The notes: generated from the sequence alone by a model not told the origin. Shown: positions 7,042 to 16,555, numbered from the stretch's first letter. The stretch: DNA of 52,142 nt from an uncultured Victivallales bacterium (GCA_944390735.1 CALXRL010000052.1:1-52142), one strand, 5' to 3'. Made by a program: numbers and translations.

Positions 7042-8808
7042 ATGAAAATCAATACGATTGTCGGAGAGGTGGAGGTTCGGGGCGGCTTCGGAAACGAATG
7101 GCGTGTTTCGCTGGACCGGACAACTGCGGAAACGGGCGTGGAGGAGATCCGGATCCGTCTGGAGGCGGATGCTCCGGCCGTCCTGCCGGAAACGACTCTT
7201 CTCTGGAGTGTTCCGCAGCTGGACATGCAGACCCGCTGGACTCCCTCCTGCGGATTCAACCGCAACATTCCGCCGGACTGGGGCGGACCGCTCTCCTCCA
7301 ATCTGGCCTCGTCGGCTCCCGTGATGGCGTTTCTGAACCTCAAGGGGCAGAACCGGATGACATTTGCCTGTTCGGAAGCAATGCGCGAGGTGAAACTGTA
7401 CGGCGGAGTCTGCGAGGAATCCAACCGGATCTCCTGCCGGGCGGTGCTCTATTCCGCGCCCGAGGCGCCGGTCAGCTCCTGCGAGGCGGTTCTGCGTTTT
7501 GATCTGCGCAACATCTTCTATGCCGATGCGATCCGTGATGTTTCCGTCTGGTTCGCCTCGTTCCGCGACTATGTGCCGTCGGAGGCGCCGGCCGCCGCGT
7601 TCGAGCCGATCTACTCCTCCTGGTACAGCTATCATCAGAATGTCTTCGACCATGAACTGGAGCGCGAGTGCGCGCTTGCCCGGACCTACGGAATGAAGGG
7701 AATCATTGTCGACGACGGCTGGCAGACGGATGACAATCAGCGGGGCTATGCGTTCTGCGGGGACTGGGAAATCTCGAAACGCCGCTTTCCCGACATGCGC
7801 GCCCATGTCGCCAGAGTTCATGCCATGGGGATGAAATACATCGTCTGGTACTCCGTTCCGTTTGTCGGCGAGAAGAGCCGTGCCTATGAACGGTTCGCCG
7901 GAAAATATCTTTACAGCATCGACCGTCTGCATACGTCTGTGCTGGATCCGCGTTTCCCCGAGGTGCGGGAGTATCTGATCGGAATTTACGAGACCGCTGT
8001 CAAAGAGTGGGATCTCGATGGATTCAAACTGGATTTCATCGACTCCTTCCGCGTGAACGGCGAGGATCCGGCGCTCAAGGATCAGTATACGGGGCGCGAT
8101 GTGAAATCCGTTCCGCTTGCCGTCGATCTGCTGCTTTCGGAGACCATGCGGCGGCTGCGGGCTCTGAAGCCGGAGATTCTCATTGAGTTCCGCCAGAGCT
8201 ACATCGGTCCCGCGGTCCGGAAATACGGCAACATGTTCCGCGCGGGCGACTGTCCCGCCGACGTGCTGGCAAACCGGGTCCGGACGATTGATCTGCGCCT
8301 GACTTCCGGCAAGACCGCGGTGCATTCCGACATGCTGGAATGGAACTCCGGAGACACGCCGGAACATGCGGCTCTTCAGCTGCTGCATGTGCTTTTCAGC
8401 GTGCCGCAGATCTCGGTCCGTCTGAACGACATCCCGGAGGACCACCGCAGAATGCTGCATTTCTGGCTCGACTTCTTCGTGCAGCACCGGGAGGTGCTCC
8501 TGCGGGGATATCTGAAGCCGTTCCATCCGGAGCTGAACTATCCGATCGTTTCCGCGGAAAACGCGGAGGAGAAGGTCATTGCCGTCTACAATTTCGGACA
8601 GTATGTGAAGATCGCCTGCGAAAAGGGGAAACGCTGTTTTGTCGTGAATGCCACGGGACGGTCCGAACTGATCGTGGAGCTTCAGACCGAGCCGCGTTCC
8701 GCCGAGCTGCTTGACACCTTCGGGCGCGCGGTGCAGACTCCGGTGCTGAAAGCCGGATTCGCCCGGATCCCGGTTCCGGCTTCCGGTCTGATGGTGCTGA
8801 ACTTCTGA
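7042..8808 (+). CDS. GH36-like alpha-galactosidase
   Basis: 588 residues. An N-terminal beta-sandwich is followed by a TIM barrel from about residue 190. The barrel holds the GH36 features: GIIVDDGWQ near residue 225, the nucleophile D331 in GFKLDFID, and the acid/base candidate D403 in RAGDCPAD, followed by ANRVRTIDLRL. A C-terminal sheet region closes the protein. The enzyme should release alpha-galactosyl residues; the true substrate is not certain. No signal peptide is seen, so it is likely cytoplasmic. The ATG at 7042 has AAAGGTG upstream; an in-frame ATG at 7015 has none. Confidence 0.85.
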   Translation: MKINTIVGEVEVRGGFGNEWRVSLDRTTAETGVEEIRIRLEADAPAVLPETTLLWSVPQLDMQTRWTPSCGFNRNIPPDWGGPLSSNLASSAPVMAFLNLKGQNRMTFACSEAMREVKLYGGVCEESNRISCRAVLYSAPEAPVSSCEAVLRFDLRNIFYADAIRDVSVWFASFRDYVPSEAPAAAFEPIYSSWYSYHQNVFDHELERECALARTYGMKGIIVDDGWQTDDNQRGYAFCGDWEISKRRFPDMRAHVARVHAMGMKYIVWYSVPFVGEKSRAYERFAGKYLYSIDRLHTSVLDPRFPEVREYLIGIYETAVKEWDLDGFKLDFIDSFRVNGEDPALKDQYTGRDVKSVPLAVDLLLSETMRRLRALKPEILIEFRQSYIGPAVRKYGNMFRAGDCPADVLANRVRTIDLRLTSGKTAVHSDMLEWNSGDTPEHAALQLLHVLFSVPQISVRLNDIPEDHRRMLHFWLDFFVQHREVLLRGYLKPFHPELNYPIVSAENAEEKVIAVYNFGQYVKIACEKGKRCFVVNATGRSELIVELQTEPRSAELLDTFGRAVQTPVLKAGFARIPVPASGLMVLNF

Positions 8809-8824
8809 CGGTGGAGAAAAGAGC

Positions 8825-8861
8825 GCTCCGGAGCGGTTGTTCCGTTCCGGAGCTTTTTTTT
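8825..8861 (+). terminator. Intrinsic terminator after the GH36-like gene
   Basis: GCTCCGGAGCGG and CCGTTCCGGAGC pair with one mismatch around a 5-base loop, then eight T. Confidence 0.85.
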
Positions 8862-8924
8862 GAAGGGAAAACAAATTCGGCGATGCGGTCGACCGGATCG
8901 GACCGGGGGTCGGTCCGGAGCGGA

Positions 8925-11564
8925 TCAGGTGGGGATCAGCAGGTAACTGCCGATCGCTCCCGGAGCCAGTTCCGCCGGAAAGGTTCGGGCGCGGAGGGCG
9001 ATGGGATCGCCGGGCTCCTCCGCAAGCGTGCAGGGATGAATGTCCGCCGGACAGGGCAGATGAATCTCCGCGCGTTCCGTTTTCTCCGACAGGTTCACCA
9101 GACGCAGGACGGCGGCGTTTTTCCGCGTCTCCGCCGGTTTCAGACAGGAGAATGTCAATGCGCCGGCAAGTTCGATTCCCTCGGATTCGGGGATTTTCCG
9201 GACCTCCTTTTCCGCCAGCGTATGGACGACGGGAGGGGTTCTCCGGTTCTGGAGTTCCCGGACGAGTTCCTCCTTCTTCTCCTCCGGAGAGAAGAATCGG
9301 ATGGAGTAGTCGAAGGTCAGGAGCTTCTGCAGTTCTCCCGCCATTTCCCCTTCGCTCATGACGGTTCGGCGGAAGGCGCGGAAGAGGGTGACGAGAAGAT
9401 CACCGGATTCGCTTCCGGAGATTTCATGCAGTCCGTAATCGGAGAGAATGGCAACCCCGCCGAGGGAATCGCATTTGCCGGCAATGCCGTTGAAATTTTT
9501 TTCGATGGTTTCGGCTTCGCGGTAATCCTGAGTCAGAGTTCCCTTTTCGCGTCCGGCTTCGCGTTCCAGAAGAGAGAAGGTCTGACCGGCGAACCAGCGT
9601 CCGGGGATTCCCGTCGGGATTCGCATGCGCACGCGGCAGTCCCGGATGGTATTCCGGATCCGGGTCCGGATCCGAAGGCTTTTTGCATGCCGGTCGAGCG
9701 TGACCGTGGAGACGATGCGCAGCTGCCGGAGCGTCGGCGACAGCGCGGTGGAGCCATAGGCCCCATTGACGGTGCCGGAGAAAAGGAGCTCTTCGGGAAG
9801 CTCGTAATCGCGTGTGATCTCGAAGGTGGTTCGCAGGAGATTGTCTTCGGTGACCGCGGTCTGCGCGGTGCGGGAGTGAACGATTTCCCTGCTGCAGAGC
9901 GGTGTGACATGTCCCCATCCGTCGCCGCTTTCCCGGTCGAGGAGGAAATCATGGAATCCGCAGCAGAGTCTGCCGGAGAGCTTGTCCAGAACATCGAAGG
10001 TGCCGTCGGAACGGACCGTGAGACGGAGAAATTCGTTTTCCGCCTGCCGGGGGCCGGTTCGCAGCGAACCGTACCGCCGGACCGGTGTCCTGGACGGTTC
10101 CAGCCGGAGCGTGGTCCAGGAGTGCGGCGCAAGTTCCGCCTCCGCTGTGATCGTATAGAGGTCGAAGGTCCGGTAGTTCTGCTTCCAGGGAGCGGTGCGG
10201 ACGTTGCGGCGGATATCGGTGATGACATAGGGAATCTCGTTTCCCGCCGCATCAAGGAGGCGGAAGGCGTTCTGCGGTTCGACGCTCCGGGACTCCGCAA
10301 AACGTTCCGGATATTTCCCGACAAAGGAAACGGTCAGCGAGAAGACCTCTTTTCTCCGCCAGGGAAGGGGATGGAAGAGGCGCAGCAGGCAGCATCCGTC
10401 ATCGGCCTCCGTGCAGCCTCCGAGTTCGTCGCCGGTGAGATCCACACGGTCGAAGCGGATCAGGGCGTCGCGCAGGAAATCACAGATTTCAAAGGCTTCC
10501 ATGCTTCTGGCGTGCATCATCTCGTGAACCTCGTCGATGGAACAGCCGCAGATGGAGTCGTGCGGCTGGTTCTGAAGCGCTTTTTTCCAGGCGAGATCCA
10601 GCATCCCCCGGAGATTTTTCCCGAAACGGTCCCCGAGGAACACCGCCGTCGGTTCGGCTTCCAGCTCCAGACGGTTCTGAAGAAGATCGTTCTCCGTTTT
10701 GAGATCGACCCGGGAGGAGAGCGTGTAGGGAATCTGGATGCCGTTGCAGCGGACCCCTTTGCAGGTGTGGATCTGTTCCCCGCGGATGACCGGAAGGTCG
10801 GGATCGGAGAAAACGTCGAGATCGGTGAAATCGGTCCAGCGGATTTCGGAATCGGGATAGAGTTCTTGGATGGCGTCCAGAAGTTCAGGCGATTCGGCGT
10901 CGATGTCGCTGTGATCGAAGGCGTCGGTCAGGACCACGTGTTCTCCATAGATCGGACCGGCGGTTTCCATCCAGCGGAGAAAGTGTTCCTGAAAGAGAGC
11001 TTTGTTCTCCTTCGGCAGACGGGTGAATTCGCCGTAGCCGTCCCGGGGATGGCGGATCAGGTTGCAGAGGGAGCCGTCCGGTGCGGCCCAGCGGGAGTAG
11101 GGGGGAAGATCGTCCTCGAATCCCCGCCACGCCACGATGGTTCCGATACCGAATCCACGCAGGATCTGCGGAAGCTGACTGATATGTCCGAAAATATCCG
11201 GGACATAGCCCACGGGCCAGGGCTCAACTCCATATTCCTCTGCGATCCGGCGGCCCCGCAGAAGATTCCGGATCAGCGATTCTCCGGAAACCAGCAGCTC
11301 ATCCGGCATGACGTACCAGGGACCGATCCGCAGTCTCCCCTGACGGATCTGCGACCTGAGACGGGGCATCAGATCCGGTCGCACCTCTTCAATATCTTCC
11401 AGCACAATGGTTTGTCCGTCAAAAAAGAATCTCCGGTATTCCGGGCGGTTCTCCAGCGTTGCCAGAATTCGTTCCGTATTCTCCAGAAGAATTCCGCGGA
11501 AATACTGGAACGGCTTGTACCATTCCCTGTCCCAATGCGTTGAATCAAAATAATAGAATTTCAT
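8925..11564 (-). CDS. GH38-family alpha-mannosidase-like glycoside hydrolase
   Basis: 879 residues, normal for the family. GH38 enzymes are zinc-dependent retaining alpha-mannosidases. Zinc ligands H10 and D12 lie in STHWDREWYK at the very N-terminus, the nucleophile D123 lies in VPDIFGHISQLPQIL, and the later NQPHDSICGCS supplies another zinc histidine before the beta-rich C-terminal half. It looks cytoplasmic, as for MngB-like enzymes that act on imported oligosaccharides or mannosyl-glycerate. The start at 11564 is fixed by the conserved N-terminus and by GGAG upstream. The AraC regulator lies just upstream on the same strand and is its probable activator. Confidence 0.92.
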   Translation of the reverse strand: MKFYYFDSTHWDREWYKPFQYFRGILLENTERILATLENRPEYRRFFFDGQTIVLEDIEEVRPDLMPRLRSQIRQGRLRIGPWYVMPDELLVSGESLIRNLLRGRRIAEEYGVEPWPVGYVPDIFGHISQLPQILRGFGIGTIVAWRGFEDDLPPYSRWAAPDGSLCNLIRHPRDGYGEFTRLPKENKALFQEHFLRWMETAGPIYGEHVVLTDAFDHSDIDAESPELLDAIQELYPDSEIRWTDFTDLDVFSDPDLPVIRGEQIHTCKGVRCNGIQIPYTLSSRVDLKTENDLLQNRLELEAEPTAVFLGDRFGKNLRGMLDLAWKKALQNQPHDSICGCSIDEVHEMMHARSMEAFEICDFLRDALIRFDRVDLTGDELGGCTEADDGCCLLRLFHPLPWRRKEVFSLTVSFVGKYPERFAESRSVEPQNAFRLLDAAGNEIPYVITDIRRNVRTAPWKQNYRTFDLYTITAEAELAPHSWTTLRLEPSRTPVRRYGSLRTGPRQAENEFLRLTVRSDGTFDVLDKLSGRLCCGFHDFLLDRESGDGWGHVTPLCSREIVHSRTAQTAVTEDNLLRTTFEITRDYELPEELLFSGTVNGAYGSTALSPTLRQLRIVSTVTLDRHAKSLRIRTRIRNTIRDCRVRMRIPTGIPGRWFAGQTFSLLEREAGREKGTLTQDYREAETIEKNFNGIAGKCDSLGGVAILSDYGLHEISGSESGDLLVTLFRAFRRTVMSEGEMAGELQKLLTFDYSIRFFSPEEKKEELVRELQNRRTPPVVHTLAEKEVRKIPESEGIELAGALTFSCLKPAETRKNAAVLRLVNLSEKTERAEIHLPCPADIHPCTLAEEPGDPIALRARTFPAELAPGAIGSYLLIPT

Positions 11565-11610
11565 GCTGCCGCTCCTCCGTCGGTTTGTGTTCGGGCTTCT
11601 AACGGGAGAT

Positions 11611-11679
11611 ATGATATCACGGAAAAGGCGGTTTCGGAATGGCTGTTTGCGAAAAAAAGATATCTGTTTGCGAAAAAAA
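11611..11679 (-). promoter_or_regulatory. AraC-type direct repeats with promoter of the GH38 gene
   Basis: A 16-bp sequence (plus strand CTGTTTGCGAAAAAAA) stands at 11643-11658 and again, unchanged, at 11664-11679, exactly 21 bp apart. On the minus strand a -10 candidate TATCAT lies at 11611-11616, so the nearer repeat touches the -35 area. AraC-family activators typically bind two direct half-sites 21 bp apart next to the -35 box. Binding by the neighbouring regulator is inferred. Confidence 0.6.
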
Positions 11680-11698
11680 AGCGGGAGCGTCACTCCCG
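11673..11698 (-). terminator. Terminator of the AraC gene
   Basis: On the minus strand CGGGAG (11698-11693) pairs with CTCCCG (11687-11682), then C and eight T. The AraC stop codon sits in the loop. The T-run doubles as part of the distal direct repeat. Confidence 0.7.
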
Positions 11699-12568
11699 TC
11701 CGGCGTGTCCGGGCAGATACGCCGCCGGAGAGCGGCCGGTGACGGATTTGAACACGCGCGAAAAGTGGAAAGCATTGGCAAATCCGAGCCGTTCCGCCGT
11801 CTCTCCGACATTCATTCCTTCATATTTCAGCAGCAGAACCGCCTCCTGAATGCGGCGGCGCAAAAAGAGCTGCCGGGGGGAGGGCGCTCCCAGCTGTTTC
11901 AGTCTGTATTCCAGAACCCGGCGGCTCATGCCGAGCAGGGCGGCGATCCGTTCCACCGGAAGATTTTCCGTCAGATGCGTGGAAAACACCTCCTCCAGGC
12001 GGGAGAGCAGATGGTCCCGGCGGAAGGCCGTCCGGAACTCCCGGGAAAACATCTCCTGCGGAACAAGCGCCAGCAGCTCCCAGAACAGCGCCCGGGTCAG
12101 CGGGCCGGTGGCCTGCGTCCGAAACGGGTTCCGTCCGAAGGACGCCGTCTGCACTTCCCGGAACAGAAGGGCGGTACTGCTTTCGTCCCGGATCGGAAAA
12201 ATCCTCTCTTCCGGAGAAAGCTCCCGGTTCAGGATCGGAAGCGTCCGTTCCGTCCCGGTGGGGGCCTGTATGGAAAAGCGGAGCGCGGCAAAGAGAAAAT
12301 CGCCTTCGCAGAGATCCTCGTGATCGTCGCCGGTCTGGATCAGAATGAATTCATGGGGACGGACATCCAGCCGTTTCCCGTTCAGACGCGAACGGTAGTT
12401 CCCGCGCAGAGGAATCATGATCTCGCATTCCGGATGGATGTGGCGCCGGATCTGATAGTGTGTCCCTTCCACAAGCGCGAAAGCGGCGATCCGGATATCC
12501 AGCGGAAGCGTTTCAAACTCCTCCGGCGCTTTAAACATGATTTTTTTGCAGAAATCCATTTCCGTCAT
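11690..12568 (-). CDS. AraC-family transcriptional regulator
   Basis: 292 residues from the ATG at 12568. Residues about 25-110 form a cupin-like sensing domain (HPECEIMIPLRGNYRSRLNG, then VRPHEFILIQTGDDHE). The last 100 residues carry two helix-turn-helix units of AraC type: ERIAALLGMSRRVLEYRLK and VGETAERLGFANAFHFSRVF, then KSVTGRSPAAYL. It should sense a sugar and switch on the GH38 gene directly downstream. The start is uncertain: an ATG at 12559 and one at 12622 (overlapping folC) are also in frame, and no ribosome site stands out. Confidence 0.88.
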   Translation of the reverse strand: MTEMDFCKKIMFKAPEEFETLPLDIRIAAFALVEGTHYQIRRHIHPECEIMIPLRGNYRSRLNGKRLDVRPHEFILIQTGDDHEDLCEGDFLFAALRFSIQAPTGTERTLPILNRELSPEERIFPIRDESSTALLFREVQTASFGRNPFRTQATGPLTRALFWELLALVPQEMFSREFRTAFRRDHLLSRLEEVFSTHLTENLPVERIAALLGMSRRVLEYRLKQLGAPSPRQLFLRRRIQEAVLLLKYEGMNVGETAERLGFANAFHFSRVFKSVTGRSPAAYLPGHAGRE

Positions 12569-12585
12569 GACGGATGCGTTCTTGT

Positions 12586-13857
12586 TCAGAGAAGATTCAG
12601 AAAATGCAGCGCTTCTCCGCACAGATGCAGAGAACCGGAGAGCACGGTGAGCTCTCCATCCGCTGCGGGAAGTCCGGTCAGCGAGGTCTCAAGTTCCGCT
12701 TTCCCGCTCGGACAGGCGGGATTTATCATGCGCAGAAGTTCCGCCAGCTCCGAGGAGGAGTGGATCTTTCTGCCGGAGCCGTCGAAGTCGAGAAAACGGA
12801 AATCCAACGCCAGCGGGGCAAAGGAGCGCAGAACCCCGTCGGCGTTTTTGTCCGCAAAGCTGCCGCAGAGAAAATGGAACTTCTTTTCCGGATAAAACTC
12901 CTTCAGCGAGGCGGCAAGCGCCTCGGCTCCTTCGGGATTGTGTGCTCCGTCCACAATCAGTCTGCGTTCCGGAATGTACTGCATTCTGGCGGGCCAGTCC
13001 GCATTCCGGAAGCCGCTCAGCGCGGTCCGCAGCTCGAACCCGAACCGGGGAGCCAGAACCTTCAGCGCCTCCGCCGCACATCCGGCATTGTTCCGCTGGT
13101 AGACGCCGGGAAGAGGGAGTTCCACAAAAGCTCCGTCCAGCATCAGAAGCTGCGAGGCCCGGCCCTGCGCGTTCCGGAGAATCCGGACCGGTCCCGAATA
13201 AGGCGCTGCGGAAACCAGAGGCGCATGACGCTGAGCGGCGGTTTCGGCAATGACCCGGAACGCCTCCTCCGGAAGCGGTCCGCAGACAACCGGGACCCCC
13301 TCCTTGATGATGCCCGCTTTTTCTCCGGCGATCGCTCCCAGTGTCGGGCCGAGATGCTCCGTGTGCTCCAGGGAGATCCCCGTGATGACGGCAAGTTCCG
13401 GCGTGACAATGTTGGTCGCATCCAGACGTCCCCCCATTCCCACCTCCCAGATGGCGAAATCCACCTGTTCCGCGGCAAACAGAACCAGCGCAATGGCGGT
13501 GGTGATTTCAAAGTAGGTGGGGCCGTTCCCTTCGCCGCGCATGGATTCCACAACGGACCGGACCTGGTTCGCTGCTTTTGCAAACCGCTGTTCCTCCACC
13601 GTTTTTCCATTGATCCGGAAGCGCTCTTCCAGACGCGCCAGATGCGGCGAGGAGTAAAATCCCGTTTTGTATCCGCAGGCGCGCAGTCCGTTTTCCAGCA
13701 GTGTGCAGACCGATCCTTTTCCGTTGCTTCCCGCGACATGAATGAATTTCAGTTTCTTCTGCGGAGCACCCAGCCGGTCCGCCAGTTCCCGCATCCGGTC
13801 GAGTCCGAGCTTCATGTCGAAAAAGCCGACGCAGTCCAGCCACGCAAGGTTGCTCAT
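12586..13857 (-). CDS. folC: Bifunctional folylpolyglutamate/dihydrofolate synthase
   Basis: 423 residues. It adds glutamate to dihydrofolate or tetrahydrofolate using ATP. The Mur-ligase-like P-loop GSNGKGS is at residues 43-49, preceded by KFIHVAG, and the family pattern YFEITTAIAL, then WEVGMGGRLDATN, is intact; INGKTVEEQRF and the C-terminal ligase domain (RRLIVDGAHNPEGAEAL) follow. It lies 22 bp after tolB and 17 bp before the AraC start, so the three may share a transcript. Confidence 0.95.
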   Translation of the reverse strand: MSNLAWLDCVGFFDMKLGLDRMRELADRLGAPQKKLKFIHVAGSNGKGSVCTLLENGLRACGYKTGFYSSPHLARLEERFRINGKTVEEQRFAKAANQVRSVVESMRGEGNGPTYFEITTAIALVLFAAEQVDFAIWEVGMGGRLDATNIVTPELAVITGISLEHTEHLGPTLGAIAGEKAGIIKEGVPVVCGPLPEEAFRVIAETAAQRHAPLVSAAPYSGPVRILRNAQGRASQLLMLDGAFVELPLPGVYQRNNAGCAAEALKVLAPRFGFELRTALSGFRNADWPARMQYIPERRLIVDGAHNPEGAEALAASLKEFYPEKKFHFLCGSFADKNADGVLRSFAPLALDFRFLDFDGSGRKIHSSSELAELLRMINPACPSGKAELETSLTGLPAADGELTVLSGSLHLCGEALHFLNLL

Positions 13858-13879
13858 GATCGTTCCGTCCAGGGGTTCT

Positions 13880-15082
13880 TCAGTAGAGGATTCCGGACCA
13901 GTCCGGAAGACTCAGACGGGATTTCCCCCCGAGAATCTGTCTGGATTTTCCGGTCCACGTGTCGACAATGTAGATGCCGTAGCGGAAGGAGCAGACCACA
14001 TGACGGTTGTCGGGTGCCCAGGAGGGACTTTCCCAGTCGCCGCCCTTGTCGGCGATGATGCCGTATTTCTGTTTGGAATAGCGGTCCGGACGCCGGTTGG
14101 CCGGATCAATCACCGCCACAGTGTAGTTGCCGAGTTTCGCGGAGTAGGCGATCTTGCCGTCTCTGCTCCAGGAGGGAGAGACGCTTTCGCTTCCGAGGAT
14201 TCCGGGAATGGTGGTCGGCGTGCCGCCCGCGGCGGAAATCACGCGAAGACGCGGCCGGTGCGACGCCCCCGCATCCGATACATAGCAGAGTTTCGTTCCA
14301 TCCGGCGACCAGCAGGGCGAGGCCTCAACCGATTTGTCGTTGGTCAGACGTTTCAGATCCCCGCCGTTGACGCTGCGGACATAAAGATCCACCTGATTGT
14401 CCTTGCTCAGAATCAGAGCCACGCGGGTCCCGTCCGGAGAGATCTTTCCTCCCGCGTTCAGTCCGGAGAAGCGCGCCAGACGACGGCTGCGTTTCGAATC
14501 CACCGCCTGTTCAATCAGACTGGTATAGGTCCTGCCGACAAAACTGTAGATGAAGGTCTTTCCCCCCGCTCCCCAGACCGGATCCAGGGAAAGTCCCCCG
14601 TTCCTGGTCAGTTGTGTGATGCCGGTCCCGTCGTAATTGCAGAGGTAGATCTCCTTCTGCATGGGAAGCGTCTGTGCGACAAACAGAATTTTCGTGGCGC
14701 AGATTCCGGGAATTTTGTAGAGATATTTCAACAGGGCGTCCACGGCTTTGTGCGAAGTGCGTTCCACGTCTGCTTCGGTCGCCGTGACCGTGGCCAGCGG
14801 CGCGCCCGCCCCGTCCGAGAGCTGAAGCCGGACCGAATTCCCCGCCGCCGAGCCGCTGACAATGTAATTCGAATAGCCCGAGGAAACCAGATCGAACCAC
14901 CCGCAGTTCCGGAGATCCCGGGCAATCGCCTTGTCCAGCTCCGTATTCCCCGTGATCCCCCGGTACAGAAGAGAGGCGTTGACCGAGGCGTCAGTCCCGA
15001 CTTTTATATTTACAACTCTTTGCGCCTGAACGGTTAGAATAAAAATAAAACTCAGTGCGATAATGAATGGCGTGCGCAACAT
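13880..15082 (-). CDS. tolB: TolB-like periplasmic beta-propeller protein
   Basis: 400 residues. A signal peptide (hydrophobic core at residues 5-18) sends it to the periplasm. An N-terminal alpha/beta domain holds GITGNTELDKAIARDLRNCGWFDLV. WD/PD40-type propeller repeats follow, each with a pattern such as SPDGTRVALIL, WSPDGTKLCYVSD, WSRDGKIAYSA and WAPDNRHVVCS. In the Tol-Pal system TolB works at the outer membrane during division; pal and tolQRA are not in the window. Confidence 0.9.
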   Translation of the reverse strand: MLRTPFIIALSFIFILTVQAQRVVNIKVGTDASVNASLLYRGITGNTELDKAIARDLRNCGWFDLVSSGYSNYIVSGSAAGNSVRLQLSDGAGAPLATVTATEADVERTSHKAVDALLKYLYKIPGICATKILFVAQTLPMQKEIYLCNYDGTGITQLTRNGGLSLDPVWGAGGKTFIYSFVGRTYTSLIEQAVDSKRSRRLARFSGLNAGGKISPDGTRVALILSKDNQVDLYVRSVNGGDLKRLTNDKSVEASPCWSPDGTKLCYVSDAGASHRPRLRVISAAGGTPTTIPGILGSESVSPSWSRDGKIAYSAKLGNYTVAVIDPANRRPDRYSKQKYGIIADKGGDWESPSWAPDNRHVVCSFRYGIYIVDTWTGKSRQILGGKSRLSLPDWSGILY

Positions 15083-15128
15083 GACCTACTGCTCCCTGTG
15101 ATTGGATTTCCTTCTGAAAAGACATGGT

Positions 15129-15156
15129 AAGTTAGCGCAAAGGAACGGATTTTCAA
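15129..15156 (-). promoter_or_regulatory. tolB promoter
   Basis: Minus strand TTGAAA (15151-15156), 16 bp, TAACTT (15129-15134). The -35 overlaps the end of gmhB. Confidence 0.5.
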
Positions 15157-15755
15157 GAGCGTTTTTCAACTTTCGCCGTTTCTGATGCGGATTCTTCCGC
15201 GGCAAGCAGTTTCTCGGCCGCATCCAGAATGTTCCGCGCAGTCAGATAGGGCTTCTCCAGAAGCTCGAGTTTCTGTTCCCCTCCATGCCCGGTCATGACC
15301 AGGGCTCCGGAACGGCAGCCCGCCGCAAAGGCCGCTTTCAGATCCGAGAGCTTGTCGCCGATCATGAAGGCGTTTTCGAAGTCCACATCGTGTTCCCGTC
15401 CGGCTTGAAGCAGCAGTCCGGGTTTCGGTTTCCGGCAGTCGCACTCCACGGCATATTCCGCGATCGCGCCGCGCGGATGGTGCGGACAGTAATACCATGC
15501 CGCCGGTTTCGGCGCTCCCGCTCCGTCGAGCAGCTCCTCGATCCGCCGTTCCACGGCTTTGACCTCCTCCCAGGAAAAATACCCCCGCGCAATCCCGGAC
15601 TGATTGGAGGTGACAATGATCTGATATCCCGCTCCGGCAATCCGCCGTATCGCTTCGGCGCAGCCGGGACAGAGACGCACTTTCGCCGGATCGGCAAGAT
15701 AATTCTCATCCTCGATCATGACTCCGTCGCGATCCAGAAAAAAGGTTTTTCTCAT
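15153..15755 (-). CDS. gmhB: D-glycero-manno-heptose 1,7-bisphosphate 7-phosphatase (GmhB-like)
   Basis: 200 residues. This HAD phosphatase removes the 7-phosphate on the way to ADP-heptose for lipopolysaccharide. The catalytic pair D8 and D10 stands in FLDRDGV, motif II is VTSNQSGIARG, and the structural zinc site is formed by CPHHP and ECDCRKPKPG. Motif IV is MIGDKLSDLKAA. The C-terminal tail after about residue 180 is extra. The start overlaps the rsmI stop (ATGA). Related histidinol-phosphatase activity cannot be excluded. Confidence 0.88.
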   Translation of the reverse strand: MRKTFFLDRDGVMIEDENYLADPAKVRLCPGCAEAIRRIAGAGYQIIVTSNQSGIARGYFSWEEVKAVERRIEELLDGAGAPKPAAWYYCPHHPRGAIAEYAVECDCRKPKPGLLLQAGREHDVDFENAFMIGDKLSDLKAAFAAGCRSGALVMTGHGGEQKLELLEKPYLTARNILDAAEKLLAAEESASETAKVEKRS

Positions 15756-16555
15756 GATTCGCACTCTTCTTCCCTTTCCCCGGCGTTCGTTTCGCTTTCC
15801 GGCGCTCCGATCACGACCACGCATTCCCCTTTCCAGGAACGGTTTGCATACGTTTCCGCCAGTTCCGCGGCAGTGCCCCGCAGAATCTCCTGATGCACCT
15901 TGGTCGCCTCCCGAACCACCACGACCCGCGTTTCTCCGCCGAAATATTCGGGAATCTCCTTCAGCAGTTTGGAAAGACGGTAGGGCGATTCAAACACAAC
16001 CGCGGTCATGTGCGAGGCCGCAATCTCCGCAAGTCTTGCGGTGCGGCGGCCGGATTTCACCGGCAGAAAACCGTGAAAGGCAAAACGATCCGAAGGCAGC
16101 GCGCTGGCCGCAATCGAGAAAATCAGCGCCGACGCCCCCGGAATGATCTCCGGTTCGATTCCCGCCTCCACCGCTTCCCGTACCAGCAGAAATCCCGGGT
16201 CCGCGATGCAGGGCATCCCCGCATCCGAAACCAGCACGATCTTTTCTCCGGAACGGATGCGGCGGATCAGATCCGGCGTCCGTCCGTGTTCATTGAAAAT
16301 ATGGTAGCTTTCGAGCCGGGTGGTTATCCGGTAGCGGGAACAGAGAATCCGCGTTCTCCGGGTGTCTTCCGCGAGAATGGTGTCGGCCTCTTTCATCGCC
16401 CGCAGGGCGCGCAGCGTGATATCCTCCAGATTGCCGATCGGCGTGCCGACAATGGAAAGCGATCCCCCCGTTGCCGCTGCCGGTTTCTCTCCGGGCTGTT
16501 TCTCCCCGGCCGGTTTTGTTCCGGCGGCGGAATGGGTGCGCAGGAATCCGGCCAC
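15752..16555 (-). CDS. rsmI: 16S rRNA (cytidine-1402-2'-O)-methyltransferase
   Basis: 267 residues with GTG start. It methylates the ribose of C1402 in 16S rRNA with S-adenosylmethionine. The tetrapyrrole-methylase fold is shown by LSIVGTPIGNLEDITLRAL, EDTRRTRILCSRY, VLVSDAGMPCIADPG and IPGASALI. The first 33 residues are a loose Gly/Pro/Lys-rich tail not usual in the family, so an internal start is possible, but the GTG follows directly on the stop of the upstream small gene. Confidence 0.93.
   Translation of the reverse strand: MAGFLRTHSAAGTKPAGEKQPGEKPAAATGGSLSIVGTPIGNLEDITLRALRAMKEADTILAEDTRRTRILCSRYRITTRLESYHIFNEHGRTPDLIRRIRSGEKIVLVSDAGMPCIADPGFLLVREAVEAGIEPEIIPGASALIFSIAASALPSDRFAFHGFLPVKSGRRTARLAEIAASHMTAVVFESPYRLSKLLKEIPEYFGGETRVVVVREATKVHQEILRGTAAELAETYANRSWKGECVVVIGAPESETNAGEREEECES

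Noticed and set aside
8811..11543. 910-codon plus-strand frame opposite the GH38 gene
   Set aside because: Antisense shadow of a well-supported mannosidase gene.
12574..15037. Long plus-strand frames opposite folC and tolB
   Set aside because: Composition-driven antisense frames; the minus-strand proteins show clear family motifs.
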